Source: Palsa-504 sp963834685 (lineage in GTDB: Bacteria; Actinomycetota; Actinomycetes; Streptosporangiales; Streptosporangiaceae). From it: a stretch of DNA of 64,000 bases. Positions 35,567 to 44,457 of this stretch are shown here, one piece after another; positions within the stretch are counted from its first letter, which is position 1, and each line of letters opens with the position of its first letter. The stretch lies in the NCBI GenBank assembly GCA_963834685.1, contig CAWICW010000008.1, positions 349,424 to 413,423 on the forward strand, given 5' to 3'. The notes beneath the pieces were generated by a model, which had not been told where the DNA came from, ran no database searches, and worked only from the letters and a program-made list of their open reading frames with translations. The position numbers and the translations under genes were made by a program.

Positions 35567-36653
35567 ATGAGCAGCGTGACGAACCTGGCCAAGAACCTGA
35601 CCGACACCACCCGGGTCCACGCCGGACGGGTGGCCGTGCGGGTGGACAACGCGGCGATGACCTACCGGGCCCTGGACGAGGCGAGCGCCCGGGTGGCCGG
35701 GCTGCTGCACGAGCGCGGCCTCAAGCCCGGCGACCGGGTCGGGATCATGATGCCCAACGTCGCCGAGGTCCCGGTGGTGTACTACGGCGTGCTCCGGGCC
35801 GGCGGCGTGGTCGTCCCGATGAACCCGCTGCTCAAGGCGCGGGAGGTCACCTATTACCTCGGCGACTCCGGGGCCGGGCTGATCTTCGCCTGGCACGCGT
35901 TCGCGGACCAGGCCCGCGCCGGCGCGGAGCAGGCCGAGGCGGAATCAATCGTGGTGGACGGGGCCAGCTTCGCCGACCTGCTGGCCTCCGCCACTCCGGA
36001 CTACCAGGTCGCGGACGTCGGCGACGAGGACACCGCGGTGATCGTTCAACCTCCCCGGCCGCGAGCGCAAGCCCGGCTCGATCGGCACGCCCATCCGGGA
36101 CGTCCAGATGCGCGTGGTGGACAAGGAAGACCACGAGCTTGCGGAGGGCGAGGTCGGCGAGATCGTGATCCGCGGGCCGAACGTGATGAAGGGCTACCGG
36201 CAGCGCCCCGAGGCCACCGCCGAGGCGCTCGCCGGCGGCTGGTTCCACACCGGTGACCTGGCTCGGGTCGACGAGGACGGCTACTTCTACATCGTGGACA
36301 GGAAAAAGGACCTGATCATCCGCGGCGGCTACAACATCTACCCGCGGGAGATAGAAGAGGTGCTCTACGAGCACCCCGCGGTCGCCGAGGCCGCCGTCGT
36401 CGGCCTGCCGCACGCCTCGCTGGGCGAGGAGGTCGGGGCCGCGGTGGCCCTCAAGCCGGGGGCCGCCGCCACGCCCGAGGAGCTGCGCGACTACGTCAAG
36501 GGCCAGGTAGCGGCGTACAAGTACCCGCGGCACGTATGGATCGTGGACGCGCTGCCCAAGGGCGCGACCGGCAAGATCCAGAAGCGGGATATCGTCATCC
36601 CGGCCGAGCTGGCAGCGTCGAATTTGCCTGGGCCTAGAGCCACGCCGCTGTGA
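35567..36653 (+). pseudogene. Acyl-CoA synthetase (AMP-forming) with central deletion
   Basis: The first part (ALDEASARVAGLLHERGLKP, VGIMMPNVAEVPVVYYGVLR, VVVPMNPLLKAREVTYYLGD) is the N-terminus of a long-chain fatty acyl-CoA ligase and runs to DEDTAVI. There the sequence jumps, out of frame, to FNLPGRERKPGSIGTPIRDV and continues with the C-terminal domain (GYRQRPEATAEALAGGWFHT, DRKKDLIIRGGYNIYPREIE, LPKGATGKIQKRDI). About 200 residues are lost, including the P-loop motif YTSGTTGTPKG and the A5 motif. The joint is near 36045. The adenylation activity is lost. Confidence 0.8.
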
Positions 36654-36663
36654 GGCTGCGCCC

Positions 36664-36753
36664 GTGAGGCTGCTGCTGCTCGCTCCGCCGGGGGCCGACA
36701 AGGGCACCCAGGGCGAGCGGCTGGCGGCCTGGTCCGGCGCCCGGCACATCGCA
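36664..36753 (+). pseudogene. N-terminal stub of adenylate kinase
   Basis: A GTG-initiated frame reads RLLLLAPPGADKGTQGERLA then AWSGARHIA, matching the adenylate kinase start with P-loop GPPGAGKGTQ (here APPGADKGTQ). Similarity ends after HIA, just before the TGD-L segment, so about 30 of about 190 residues remain. The organism must have its functional adk elsewhere. Confidence 0.6.
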
Positions 36754-36974
36754 CGAAGCGGCGGTAGCCGGGGTCTCGCCACTGGACCTCCAAATGGGAG
36801 GTCAGCCCCGGGACCATCACCAGATCGGGCCCCTCGCCTGATAGGCAATGCGAAGGCCCCCCGATTTGGCGTAGTGCGTCTCGGGATCCATCTCCGAGTG
36901 ATTCTCCCGCTGCCCTCACCAAAGCGCGACCGTGACCAGCCTGCAGATCTCCGGTGTTTGCCGACGGCGCCGGG
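36754..36974. other. Unassigned spacer after the adenylate kinase stub
   Basis: No gene family is recognisable. A small hairpin GACCTCC-AAATG-GGAGGTC (about 36785-36803) is the only clear structure. Confidence 0.4.
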
Positions 36975-37682
36975 TTATTCCTCAATGGCCCCGCCCACGG
37001 CTCGCAGATGATCACGGAAACTCAGGGAAGGCGTCCGCTGGCGCTCGGCAAGATAGCTGTCGAACTGCACTTGACTGCGCAGGGAGACACCTGCATGGAG
37101 CTGTTCGGCCTGGCGCCGCTCGGCGTCGCGGATCGTCTCCGCAAGCGTGAAGACCTCCCCGGCGCGGGTGGCCGACACGAACAGCACGCCATCGTCATCG
37201 CCTAGGATCAGGTCCTCACGATCCACGGCCCAATCTCCCACCGTGGCGGACGCCAGCGCATCGGGAGCCCGGGCATCGAGACGCCGCGGGCCGGCCGGGA
37301 TCGCTCCCAGGCTGAAGACCGGCAGCCCAATCGCCTGGATGTCGGTGGTGTCGCGATGAAGTCCCCAGATCACGATTCCGTCCAGCCCTGCAGCCTGAGC
37401 CTCCAGAACCACCAGGTCGCCGACGCAACTCTCATCGAGGCGCCCGTCGTTGTCGGCCACCAGGACCTCGCCCGGTGCGGCCCCTTGGAGCGCCTCGAGG
37501 AAAATATCGACGCTGCCGGCATGCCGGGCAGGACACACCCGCCCAGCCAGCCGGCTGCCGGGCACGACCGCGTGCACAATCGCGGGCGCGCAGCGCACCG
37601 GGAGCTGAGCGCGAATGCATGCATCCGCCAGGTGGGCAGTGGTCAGCGCCGCAAACCGCTGCCGAAGCTCTTGGTAATCCAT
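36975..37682 (-). CDS. RraA family protein / demethylmenaquinone methyltransferase-like
   Basis: This 235-residue protein has the RraA/HMG aldolase fold: RFAALTTAHLADACIRAQLP, AGRVCPARHAGSVDIFLEAL, PGEVLVADNDGRLDESCVGD and the conserved GLDGIVIWGLHRDTTDIQAI, where the arginine/aspartate belong to the active site. Family members include 4-hydroxy-4-methyl-2-oxoglutarate aldolases and oxaloacetate decarboxylases as well as RNase E regulators. No RNase E-specific feature is visible, so an aldolase/decarboxylase role is more likely. It is divergent from the MocR regulator, which may control it. Confidence 0.85.
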   Translation of the reverse strand: MDYQELRQRFAALTTAHLADACIRAQLPVRCAPAIVHAVVPGSRLAGRVCPARHAGSVDIFLEALQGAAPGEVLVADNDGRLDESCVGDLVVLEAQAAGLDGIVIWGLHRDTTDIQAIGLPVFSLGAIPAGPRRLDARAPDALASATVGDWAVDREDLILGDDDGVLFVSATRAGEVFTLAETIRDAERRQAEQLHAGVSLRSQVQFDSYLAERQRTPSLSFRDHLRAVGGAIEE

Positions 37683-37785
37683 ACTTACGCCTTCCTGATC
37701 TCATCTTCGCGGTGAGGGTTACCCGACCATGCTCAGCGCGCTCGGGTGGCGATCCCAGAGCCAATACGGCAGAATTGGTTTGCAG

Positions 37786-39207
37786 ATGAAGCCAATCGAG
37801 CTAAGCGGGCGTTTGGGCCGCTGGTCATCCGGCCGCGGGCCGCTGCCCGTGCTTCTTGCTACCCGGCTACGGCGGCTGATTGACGCGGGTGAGCTATCGC
37901 CAGGTGAGCCGCTGCCACCTGACCGGGCTCTCGCTTCGGCGCTGGCGGTCGGGCGCAGCACCGTGGTGGCCGCCTATGACCTGCTGCGCCGTGACGGGCG
38001 GATCGTCCGGCGCCAGGGCAGCGGCACGCAAGTGGCCGGGCTCGCGCGTGCCGCCGGGCGGCCTACGACCGGCGCGCCGCTGTTCTTGCATCTGCTGGAG
38101 CCGCGCGATGATGTGATCCAGCTCACCTGTGCCGCCCCGAGCACGCCGCCACCGGAACTGGCAGACGCCTACACAAGCATCGTGCCCACGCTGGCCAGGA
38201 TCTCCGGTGATATCGGCTATCACCCAACGGGCCACCGGGTGCTGCGCGCCGCGATCGCCGAGCGCTACACCCGGCACGGGATCCGCACCGGTCCTGAACG
38301 CATTCTGGTTACCAACGGCGCCCAGCAAGCCCTGTCACTGCTCGCCCGCGCCTTTCTTACCCCCGGTGCCTCGGTGCTGGTGGAGGCACCTACCTACCAC
38401 GGCGCGCTAGAGGCGTTCCGTGACGCCGCGGCCGTGCTTCGCACGCTGCCGGTCGGGCTCAGCGGGCTGGAGATGGCCGCCCGGCAGCACCGCCCCGCCC
38501 TCGCCTACGTGATCTCGACCTTCCACAACCCGACCGGCTCGGTGCTGTCCCCGCTGGCCCGGCGGACGCTGGCGGAGACCGCCGCGGCCACCGGCGTTCC
38601 GCTGATCGATGACGAGGTGCTGGCAGATCTTGGTTTTCCTGGCGAGCAGGCCCCGCCGTCGCTGGCCGCCTATGCAGACACCGTGATCTCGGTCGGCTCG
38701 CTGTCTAAGACCGTCTGGGCTGGGCTGCGCATCGGATGGGTGCGCGCCCCTGAGCCGGTGATCGCCCGGCTCGCGCGGCTGCTGGCCGTGCACGACCTTG
38801 GCGGGAACATCCCCGGCCAGCTGGCCGCCGCCGACCTGCTGCCACGGCTGGAGCCGCTGTCGCGGCGCCGGGCAGCGGAGCTGAAAGCCCGCCATGACCA
38901 CCTGCGCGCACAACTGGCCCGCCATCTTCCCGACTGGCACGCACCGCCCGTGCGCGGCGGGCAAACCCTGTGGGTACGCCTGCCACACGGCGACGCGACC
39001 TCTTTTGCGCAGGCGGCATTGCGCGACCGCATCGCGGTGCTGCCAGGAAGCGGACTCGACGCATCGGGCCGAAGCGGGGAGTATCTGCGCCTCCACTTCC
39101 TCGCCTCCCCCAGCGACCTGACCGAGGCCACCCGCCGTCTCGCCAAGGCATGGCGCACCTACCATCCGCAGGCCCGGGTCACCTCACCAGCCGCACTGAC
39201 GGTATGA
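37786..39207 (+). CDS. MocR/PdxR-type GntR family regulator with aminotransferase-like domain
   Basis: This 473-residue fusion has a winged helix (LATRLRRLIDAGELSPGEPL, ALAVGRSTVVAAYDLLRRDG, about residues 24-80) joined to a class I aminotransferase fold (LVTNGAQQALSLLARAFLTP, VISTFHNPTGSVLSPLARRT, the PLP lysine in SVGSLSKTVWAGLRIGW). MocR proteins bind PLP and regulate vitamin B6, GABA or other amine pathways. ATG 37786 (MKPIELSGRLGRW) fits homologues; an earlier in-frame start at 37729 is less likely. The repeat CCAAT-N8-ATTGG just upstream (about 37761-37778) may be its operator. The divergent RraA gene is the likely target. Confidence 0.9.
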   Translation: MKPIELSGRLGRWSSGRGPLPVLLATRLRRLIDAGELSPGEPLPPDRALASALAVGRSTVVAAYDLLRRDGRIVRRQGSGTQVAGLARAAGRPTTGAPLFLHLLEPRDDVIQLTCAAPSTPPPELADAYTSIVPTLARISGDIGYHPTGHRVLRAAIAERYTRHGIRTGPERILVTNGAQQALSLLARAFLTPGASVLVEAPTYHGALEAFRDAAAVLRTLPVGLSGLEMAARQHRPALAYVISTFHNPTGSVLSPLARRTLAETAAATGVPLIDDEVLADLGFPGEQAPPSLAAYADTVISVGSLSKTVWAGLRIGWVRAPEPVIARLARLLAVHDLGGNIPGQLAAADLLPRLEPLSRRRAAELKARHDHLRAQLARHLPDWHAPPVRGGQTLWVRLPHGDATSFAQAALRDRIAVLPGSGLDASGRSGEYLRLHFLASPSDLTEATRRLAKAWRTYHPQARVTSPAALTV

Positions 39208-39300
39208 GGGTGCACGCAGATCTTCCGTCGCTGCCCCTTTGCCCATTGCGGGTAACGGCCGGGCTGACGGGACATTCCAGCCTGGCGGCGGCACGGTCTC

Positions 39301-39654
39301 TCAGGTGGGGAAGGCCTGCTGGAGCCGCACCGCGATCAGCTTCTCGACCAGTGGCACCGGAAGTGGCTGGTCGATGCCGAAACGCAAGGCCCCCGAAGAG
39401 GTTGAGTACCCGGTCAGCTCATCTTTAAGTTGCGGAAAGACCGAGCCGCTGTGGGGGAGATAGCTCAGATGATTCTTAAACGCGGCGAACCCGGCGATCG
39501 TCTTTCCCCGGACCTTGAAGGCCGGCACGCCGTAGGAGATCCCCTGTTCGGCCTCTGGGAGGATATCCAGGATCGTCTGCCGCAACCGGGCCAGCGTGGT
39601 GCGCTTCGGCTCCTCCAGAGCATCTATGTACTGGTCGACTTCCTCGGCAGGCAC
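39301..39654 (-). CDS. DUF1801 family protein
   Basis: This 117-residue protein reads PAEEVDQYIDALEEPKRTTL, DILPEAEQGISYGVPAFKVR and GKTIAGFAAFKNHLSYLPHS, the pattern of DUF1801 (YdhG/Fra-like) proteins. Their function is unclear; a frataxin-like iron chaperone role has been proposed for one Bacillus member. GTG 39654 is chosen from conservation; an upstream ATG at 39699 would add 15 residues and overlap the preceding gene. It is cotranscribed with the truncated VOC gene. Confidence 0.85.
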   Translation of the reverse strand: MPAEEVDQYIDALEEPKRTTLARLRQTILDILPEAEQGISYGVPAFKVRGKTIAGFAAFKNHLSYLPHSGSVFPQLKDELTGYSTSSGALRFGIDQPLPVPLVEKLIAVRLQQAFPT

Positions 39655-39683
39655 GGCCCTATTCTGCTGATCGACCAGCTTCC

Positions 39684-40007
39684 TTAGCAAGGAGCGCAAC
39701 CTGGGGAAGGTAGTGCCTCCGCTGGCCAGCGCCCGCCCAGCGGCTCCGCCGCAGTCAGGGCTGTCCCGAGCGCCTCCAGGTTCGCCAGTTCCCGGGTGTA
39801 GGTATCCAGGTGCATCCGCTGCTTGACCGTCTTGGCCTCGGGGACCCGGTTGACCCAGATCGTGTGCTGCGGCGTCAGCCCCCTCAGCAGCCCCTCGCCG
39901 TCATCCCGGGCCTCCCAGGTGCGGTCGAGCACGGCTGCCCAGAACGCGCCTAGCCGCGCCGGGTCACCTGCGCCCAGGCACAAGTCCTTGAATCGCGCGA
40001 TCGCCAC
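39684..40007 (-). pseudogene. VOC (glyoxalase-like) protein, C-terminally truncated
   Basis: The frame encodes AIARFKDLCLGAGDPARLGA, FWAAVLDRTWEARDDGEGLL and GLTPQHTIWVNRVPEAKTVK, the first vicinal-oxygen-chelate module of an actinobacterial glyoxalase-like family normally about 220-240 residues long. After ALTAAEPLGGRW the sequence becomes PAEALPSPGCAPC and stops. The remainder of the first and all of the second module are missing. GTG 40007 fits the conserved start better than the ATG 10 codons upstream. Confidence 0.65.
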
Positions 40008-40124
40008 GGAAAGAAAGCTATCCCGCCGCACCGGCACCTGACTGACGACGGCACACAGTGGATCCGTCCATTCCTGGCCGGTAAGCGGTGCCGATGCCGG
40101 GCTGACCGGGAGTAGGGTGCTGAC

Positions 40125-40814
40125 GTGGGAGGCAGCTCTGGCCAGCTCGCTTCTGATCTCATCGGGCGGGTGCGCGAGGAGGTCTGCGCGGGCGCGAGCC
40201 GGAACCGGTTTGTTGACCTGCTAGAGGCCGGCGGTGTGCCGCGGGACAGGCTGACCTGGCTCGCGGGTGAGCAGTTCCGCATCCTCGGCAGCGACCAGCG
40301 TAGTTTCGCATTGCTGGCGGCCCGTTTCCCGGATCCGCCGGCCGGTGAGCTGTTCCTGTCCCTAGCGCAGGGTGAGCTGGCCGCGCTGCGGCTGCTGGCC
40401 GATTTCGCGGGCGCGCTGGGGTGGGGTGAGCAGGAGCTGCGGGCCTACGAGCCGCGGCCGCTGGCGCAGGCTTACCCGGCGTATCTGGCCTGGAGCGCGC
40501 TGTTCGGAACGTGCAGCGGGGTGGCGCTGGCCATGCTGGCCAACCTGGAGGAGTGGGGCGGCTACTGCGGCCGGGTCGCCGAGGCGCTGGTGACCCGCTA
40601 CGGCCTGTCTGAGCGGGCTGCCGGGTTCTTCCGGTTCTTCGCCGCGCCGCCACCGGGCTTCACCGAGCAGGCGGCCTCCGTCGTCGCCGCCGGGCTGGCC
40701 GCGGGTGAAGATCCGCAGGAGGCGCGGCGGGCGGCCCTGGCCCTGCACGCATACGAGATCGCGTTCTGGGACGCGCTCGCCGACGGCCTTCGCGATGGAC
40801 CGCGAGGATCATGA
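40125..40814 (+). CDS. TenA/PqqC-like (heme-oxygenase-fold) protein
   Basis: This 229-residue all-helical protein looks like the TenA/THI-4/PqqC superfamily: RFVDLLEAGGVPRDRLTWLA, EQFRILGSDQRSFALLAARF, LSLAQGELAALRLLADFAGA, then YPAYLAWSALFGTCSGVALA and a C-terminal helix LALHAYEIAFWDALADGL. TenA proteins hydrolyse thiamine breakdown products; other members are regulators or PQQ enzymes. The canonical TenA active-site cysteine cannot be assigned with confidence, so the specific reaction is open. A TAGGGT box ends 6 bases before GTG 40125 with no Shine-Dalgarno, suggesting a leaderless mRNA. Confidence 0.7.
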   Translation: MGGSSGQLASDLIGRVREEVCAGASRNRFVDLLEAGGVPRDRLTWLAGEQFRILGSDQRSFALLAARFPDPPAGELFLSLAQGELAALRLLADFAGALGWGEQELRAYEPRPLAQAYPAYLAWSALFGTCSGVALAMLANLEEWGGYCGRVAEALVTRYGLSERAAGFFRFFAAPPPGFTEQAASVVAAGLAAGEDPQEARRAALALHAYEIAFWDALADGLRDGPRGS

Positions 40815-41302
40815 GCGCAAAATAGCCGCCTGTCGACCCGGAACCCGCGAGCCCGCATGTCTCTCGAGCGCCCGCGTCGGCATTTAGTCCAGCCTGGTGG
40901 CTCGCTATTTTGCGGCCAGATCACGACGTGCTGCCGAACTCGCTGCACGCTGAGGCGCCGCCACCTGCTCGGGCGGCGTAGCGCATTGGCGCTGTCACCG
41001 TGTCAGCCCGGCAGCGTCTGCTCGAGCTCGGCCGCCGCAGCGGCTCGACGGCTAACTCACCGCCGTCCCGGACCGCCCGGCCCCGCCGGTCCCCAGGGTC
41101 GCGGACGTGAGCGCGGGATCGGTGGGCTGCCCGGCAGCCTCGCCCTGATTTGATATAGACGCTTGACAGGCCGGCCGGGAGTCGGCCATGGCGAAGTGCC
41201 TGTAGATCTGGGTGTCCTGAAGTGCCGCGTGAGCCGCCGGGACTGGCCGGCTAGCTTGTCCGCTTCGGCGCCCGCGGGCAGCGGTTCTGCGATCATGAGC
41301 CA
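40815..41302. other. Intergenic region with an 11-base inverted repeat
   Basis: No supported gene in 488 bases. CGCAAAATAGC (40816-40826) and GCTATTTTGCG (40904-40914) form a perfect 11-base inverted repeat about 77 bases apart, just after the TenA-like stop; it could fold as a long terminator stem or be a vestigial element end. The rest carries short frames only. Confidence 0.5.
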
Positions 41303-42262
41303 ATGCCTTCACGACGCATGGAGTGGGCGGTGGCCGGCGCCCTGGCCGGCTGGGCGGCTGCCCGGCTCGCGGGCGCTGATCGTCTCCGGTTCGCCGAAGC
41401 GTGGGCCGTGCCGTTGCTGTCGTTCACCCCGCAGGTAACCGCGGGAGCGTGGGCCGGTGCGCTGTTGTTGCGCGGCGCGGGCCCGGCTGCCGCGACCGCG
41501 GTTGCCGGGACTGCCCTGACCGCCGCGGTGGGCCCTCGCGCGGTACCGTGCCGCCAGCCGCCCGCGGCGGGGCCCGTGCTGCGGGTCTTGACGGCCAATC
41601 TGCTCGTCGGCCGGGCCCGGGCCGAGGTGGTTGTCGAGCTGGTCTGCCGTACGGACGCGGACGTGCTGTTCGTGCAGGAGCTCACCGGCGAGGCGGCAGC
41701 CAGGCTCCTGCAGGCCGGGCTGGGCGATCTGCTCCCGCACCGGGTGACGCAGCCGGTGCCGCACGGCACGCGAGGCAGCATCTACGCCCGCTACCCGCTG
41801 CGCGGCGGGCCGTTCGCCGCGCCAGTATCTGCAGCCCGGTGCACCGCTCGGCTTGAGCTTCCGTCCGGGCAGTCCGTGGAACTGGCCTGCATACACGCGG
41901 CTCCGCCGAAGCCGCCCTGGTCCCCGGCCACCACGGCCCGGTGGCGCAGTCAGCTGTCCGCGCTGCCCGCGCCCGGTGACAGCCCGCGCATCCTCGCCGG
42001 AGACTTCAACGCCACCCTCGATCACGCGCAGTTCCGCCGGCTCCTGCGCCGAGGCTACCTGGACGCGGCCAGCCAGGCCGGCAACGGGCTGTCCCCTACC
42101 TGGGGACCACGACCCGGCCGGCGCCCGGCCCTGCTCGCGATCGACCATGTCCTCATCGACAGGCGCTGCGCGGTCCTGACCACTTCGGCCCACTGGCTGA
42201 CCGGCAGCGACCACCGCGCACTGTACGCCGAGCTCCGGCTCCCCGCGGCGGATAGCCCGTAG
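41303..42262 (+). CDS. Endonuclease/exonuclease/phosphatase (EEP) family protein, membrane-anchored
   Basis: This 319-residue protein has two N-terminal hydrophobic segments (about residues 8-20 and 45-75) followed by an EEP domain. The metal and catalytic motifs VLRVLTANLLVGRA (N), FVQELTGEAAA (E), LAGDFNATLDHAQF (D and N), LLAIDHVLIDRR and WLTGSDHRALYAEL (D-H) are all present. Family members hydrolyse phosphodiesters in DNA, lipids or small molecules; the membrane anchor and outward-facing domain suggest an extracytoplasmic nuclease or phosphatase. It appears to be a single-gene unit. Confidence 0.88.
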   Translation: MPSRRMEWAVAGALAGWAAARLAGADRLRFAEAWAVPLLSFTPQVTAGAWAGALLLRGAGPAAATAVAGTALTAAVGPRAVPCRQPPAAGPVLRVLTANLLVGRARAEVVVELVCRTDADVLFVQELTGEAAARLLQAGLGDLLPHRVTQPVPHGTRGSIYARYPLRGGPFAAPVSAARCTARLELPSGQSVELACIHAAPPKPPWSPATTARWRSQLSALPAPGDSPRILAGDFNATLDHAQFRRLLRRGYLDAASQAGNGLSPTWGPRPGRRPALLAIDHVLIDRRCAVLTTSAHWLTGSDHRALYAELRLPAADSP

Positions 42263-42618
42263 GACCGGGCAGCACCGACCACAAAGTGACCACCGCGAAC
42301 CGCCGCCAGCACGCCCCTGGCCCCAAGCCCTCCTAGCACCGCAACTGCCCCAGAGCCGGCCTCTGGACCGGACAGGCAGGCATCGCCTGCCGGCGCCTCG
42401 CTCCAGCGGCGCGCCTGAACCGTCTGATTGAGGACTAAGGCGACGCCTGATTGGCGCATTAACGAGGGCGACATATCTGGGCGATCTGCGCCGGGGACTG
42501 CCCAGGCTTGGCTTGACTCAGCTGGGGGGCAATTCCCGGGACAACCGACGGCGACGATCGGTGTTCGCCGCCGCGTCCGCTTCAGCTGAGCTGAGGCGCG
42601 GCGGGCGCCCTTAGCCGG
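42263..42618. other. Intergenic region, nothing recognised
   Basis: These 356 bases between convergent genes contain no supported gene, and no clear terminator was identified. Confidence 0.5.
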
Positions 42619-42942
42619 TCAGCGAGGCTGGATCTCGCCCATCGGGCCGAAGCCGTCATGCGGGGTGTCGATGTAGATAATCTGCGGCTGCGTGGCCACC
42701 AAGTCGGGTGCGGTGTCAAAAAACCTCTTCACGTAGGGTTGCTTGACGTGCGTGGCGCCCGCCTCGGCATCCTTGAAGCCCTCGATGCACACAAACTCGT
42801 TGTCGCTGGTAAGACTCCGGGCGAACTGGAAGAACAAGCAGCCGTCCTCTGAGTTGACGTCCTTGGCGTAGGAGTCGGCCAGCGCCAGCCACTCGTCCAT
42901 CTTTTCGGGCCGGATCTGCATCTTGATGTTGATCAGGATCAT
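42619..42942 (-). CDS. Antibiotic-biosynthesis-monooxygenase-type (YgiN-like) quinol monooxygenase
   Basis: This 107-residue ABM-fold protein begins MILINIKMQIRPEKMDEWLA and contains DVNSEDGCLFFQFARSLTSD, EFVCIEGFKDAEAGATHVKQ and YVKRFFDTAPDLVATQPQII, the typical dimeric alpha/beta ferredoxin-like pattern of YgiN and related quinol monooxygenases. Such proteins act on quinols, aromatic polyketides or heme without cofactors. GGAGGA precedes the ATG. There is no operon partner; codon use is slightly less GC-rich than its surroundings. Confidence 0.88.
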   Translation of the reverse strand: MILINIKMQIRPEKMDEWLALADSYAKDVNSEDGCLFFQFARSLTSDNEFVCIEGFKDAEAGATHVKQPYVKRFFDTAPDLVATQPQIIYIDTPHDGFGPMGEIQPR

Positions 42943-43295
42943 GGATCTCCTCCTGCTAGGTGACAGACCTCATAATCGTGGTGCGATCGCCAGCGACCGT
43001 CAACTGCAGCGGTCGCCTGCCTGGGTGCCTGGCACCCGCTGGGATCGCGGGCAGGCATCCGGGGTACCCCGGCCTCGCCCAGCTGGCAGGACCCGGATCC
43101 AGTTCGAGCGATGCCATCCCGAATTGGGGAAGAGGCCGGGTGCGGCGACGAGTTCAGTCTTGACCTGACCGTGAGCGACCGATAGCTGCTGCGCACAAAT
43201 CGGGGTGTTCTGGCGAGTCGGCGGTGATGGTCGGGGGCGCCTGCTCCGGCCATGCCGTGGTGGTGTCAGCGAGTCTGGTCATCGCCTGGCGCCGG
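42943..43295. other. Intergenic region with a long hairpin
   Basis: No supported gene in about 350 bases. GCCTGCC (43015-43021) pairs with GGCAGGC (about 43048-43054) around an internal GGTGCC-TGGCACC-type palindrome, so a compound stem-loop could form. No T run follows. Confidence 0.4.
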
Positions 43296-43508
43296 TCAGG
43301 TGGGGTGGGCCGGGCTGCTGGCGCGGGGCCGCCCGGGCTTGCGCATCTGCCCGGCGTGGCTTGGCAGCCGGCCTGCGTCGGCCAGCGCTCGGCGCAGCAG
43401 GTACTCGATCTGGGCGTTGGTGCTGCGCAGCTCGTCAGCGGCCCACCGGGCCAGCGCGTCGTGCACGGCGGGGTCCAGCCGCAACAGGATGCTCTTGCGC
43501 TCGCTCAT
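43296..43508 (-). CDS. Ribbon-helix-helix (Arc/CopG-like) DNA-binding protein
   Basis: This 70-residue protein starts SERKSILLRLDPAVHDALAR and continues WAADELRSTNAQIEYLLRRA, a textbook Arc/MetJ ribbon-helix-helix with the short N-terminal beta-strand that enters the DNA groove. The tail is basic and proline-rich. It lies 19 bases after the SPFH gene. A small Arc-like protein following this type of SPFH gene recurs in actinobacteria, where it is often called a HicB-type antitoxin; no toxin gene is present here, so autoregulation of the SPFH operon is more likely. Confidence 0.85.
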   Translation of the reverse strand: MSERKSILLRLDPAVHDALARWAADELRSTNAQIEYLLRRALADAGRLPSHAGQMRKPGRPRASSPAHPT

Positions 43509-43527
43509 CTGGTGATCGTGCCCGCCG

Positions 43528-44457
43528 TCACTGGTACAGGGTGCCGGTATTGACGACCTGCTGGGTGGCCTGCTCACTGCACAAGACCACGAGCAGGTTC
43601 GACACCATCGCGGCCTTGCGCTCCTCGTCTAGCTCGACCACGCCCTTCTCCTCTAGCCGGGCCAGCGCCAGCTCGACCATGCCGACGGCGCCCTCGACGA
43701 TCTGCCGCCTTGCGCCGACGACCGCGCTGGCCTGCTGCTGGCGCAGCATGGCCTGGGCGATCTCGGAGGCATACGACAGCCGGGTCAGCCGGGACTCGGC
43801 GATGTCCACCCCGGCCGAGGCGACGCGGTCGGCGATCTCGGCCGACAGCCGCTGAGTGATCTCCTCGGCGTTGTCGCGCAGCGACAGCTCGCCCTCGCGG
43901 TGGCTGGTGTAGGGGTAGCTGGAGGCGATGTGCCGGACCGCGGTCTCGGTCTGGAACGCGACGAACTGGGGGAAGTCGTCGACCGCGTACAGCGCCTTGG
44001 CGGTGTCTTGCACCTGCCAGACGACCACCGCGGCGATCTCGATCGGGTTGCCGTCGGCGTCGTTGACCTTGGCCACCGCGGTCTCGTGGTTGCGCAGCCG
44101 GACCGAGATCTTGCGCCGCTTGGTGAACGGGTTCACGAACGCCAGCCCCGCAGTGCGCACGGTGCCCTGATACCGGCCGAACAGCTGTACCACCCGGGCC
44201 TCCCCCGCCACCACCTGCACCAGGCCGCCCAGGATCAGCCCGCCGACCACCAGCAGAAGGGTGGCCCACAGCGCCGCCGCGCCGCTTCCCGGGCTCTTGC
44301 TCTTGGTAAGGGCTGAGACCAGCAGCCCGATGCCAACGATCAGTGCTGGCAGGGCGATCACCACAGCCAAGGAGCCGGGGATGGACCAGGCCTCGCGCTC
44401 GGCGGGAGGCGGTGCCGCGGCCGGTTTGTCTATGCGGGCGATGGGCTGCATGGCCAT
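43528..44457 (-). CDS. SPFH/band-7 domain membrane protein
   Basis: This 309-residue protein has a proline/alanine-rich N-terminus, two membrane segments (LAVVIALPALIVGIGLLVSA and ALWATLLLVVGGLILGGLVQ) and a band-7 domain (VVAGEARVVQLFGRYQGTVR, LAFVNPFTKRRKISVRLRNH, AAVVVWQVQDTAKALYAVDD, LSAEIADRVASAGVDIAESR). SPFH proteins build membrane microdomains and scaffold proteases or signalling proteins. GGAGGTGACAGGG directly before the ATG is a strong ribosome-binding site. It is followed by the ribbon-helix-helix gene in the same operon. Confidence 0.92.
   Translation of the reverse strand: MAMQPIARIDKPAAAPPPAEREAWSIPGSLAVVIALPALIVGIGLLVSALTKSKSPGSGAAALWATLLLVVGGLILGGLVQVVAGEARVVQLFGRYQGTVRTAGLAFVNPFTKRRKISVRLRNHETAVAKVNDADGNPIEIAAVVVWQVQDTAKALYAVDDFPQFVAFQTETAVRHIASSYPYTSHREGELSLRDNAEEITQRLSAEIADRVASAGVDIAESRLTRLSYASEIAQAMLRQQQASAVVGARRQIVEGAVGMVELALARLEEKGVVELDEERKAAMVSNLLVVLCSEQATQQVVNTGTLYQ

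Noticed and set aside
41140..41300. Minus-strand frame with ALQDTQIYRHFAMAD, reminiscent of an integrase C-terminus
   Set aside because: The match is limited to about ten residues and the catalytic H-x-x-R and tyrosine context is not visible.
43296..43508. HicAB-type toxin-antitoxin system
   Set aside because: Only the ribbon-helix-helix protein is present; no HicA-like or other toxin frame is adjacent, and the SPFH partner explains its context.
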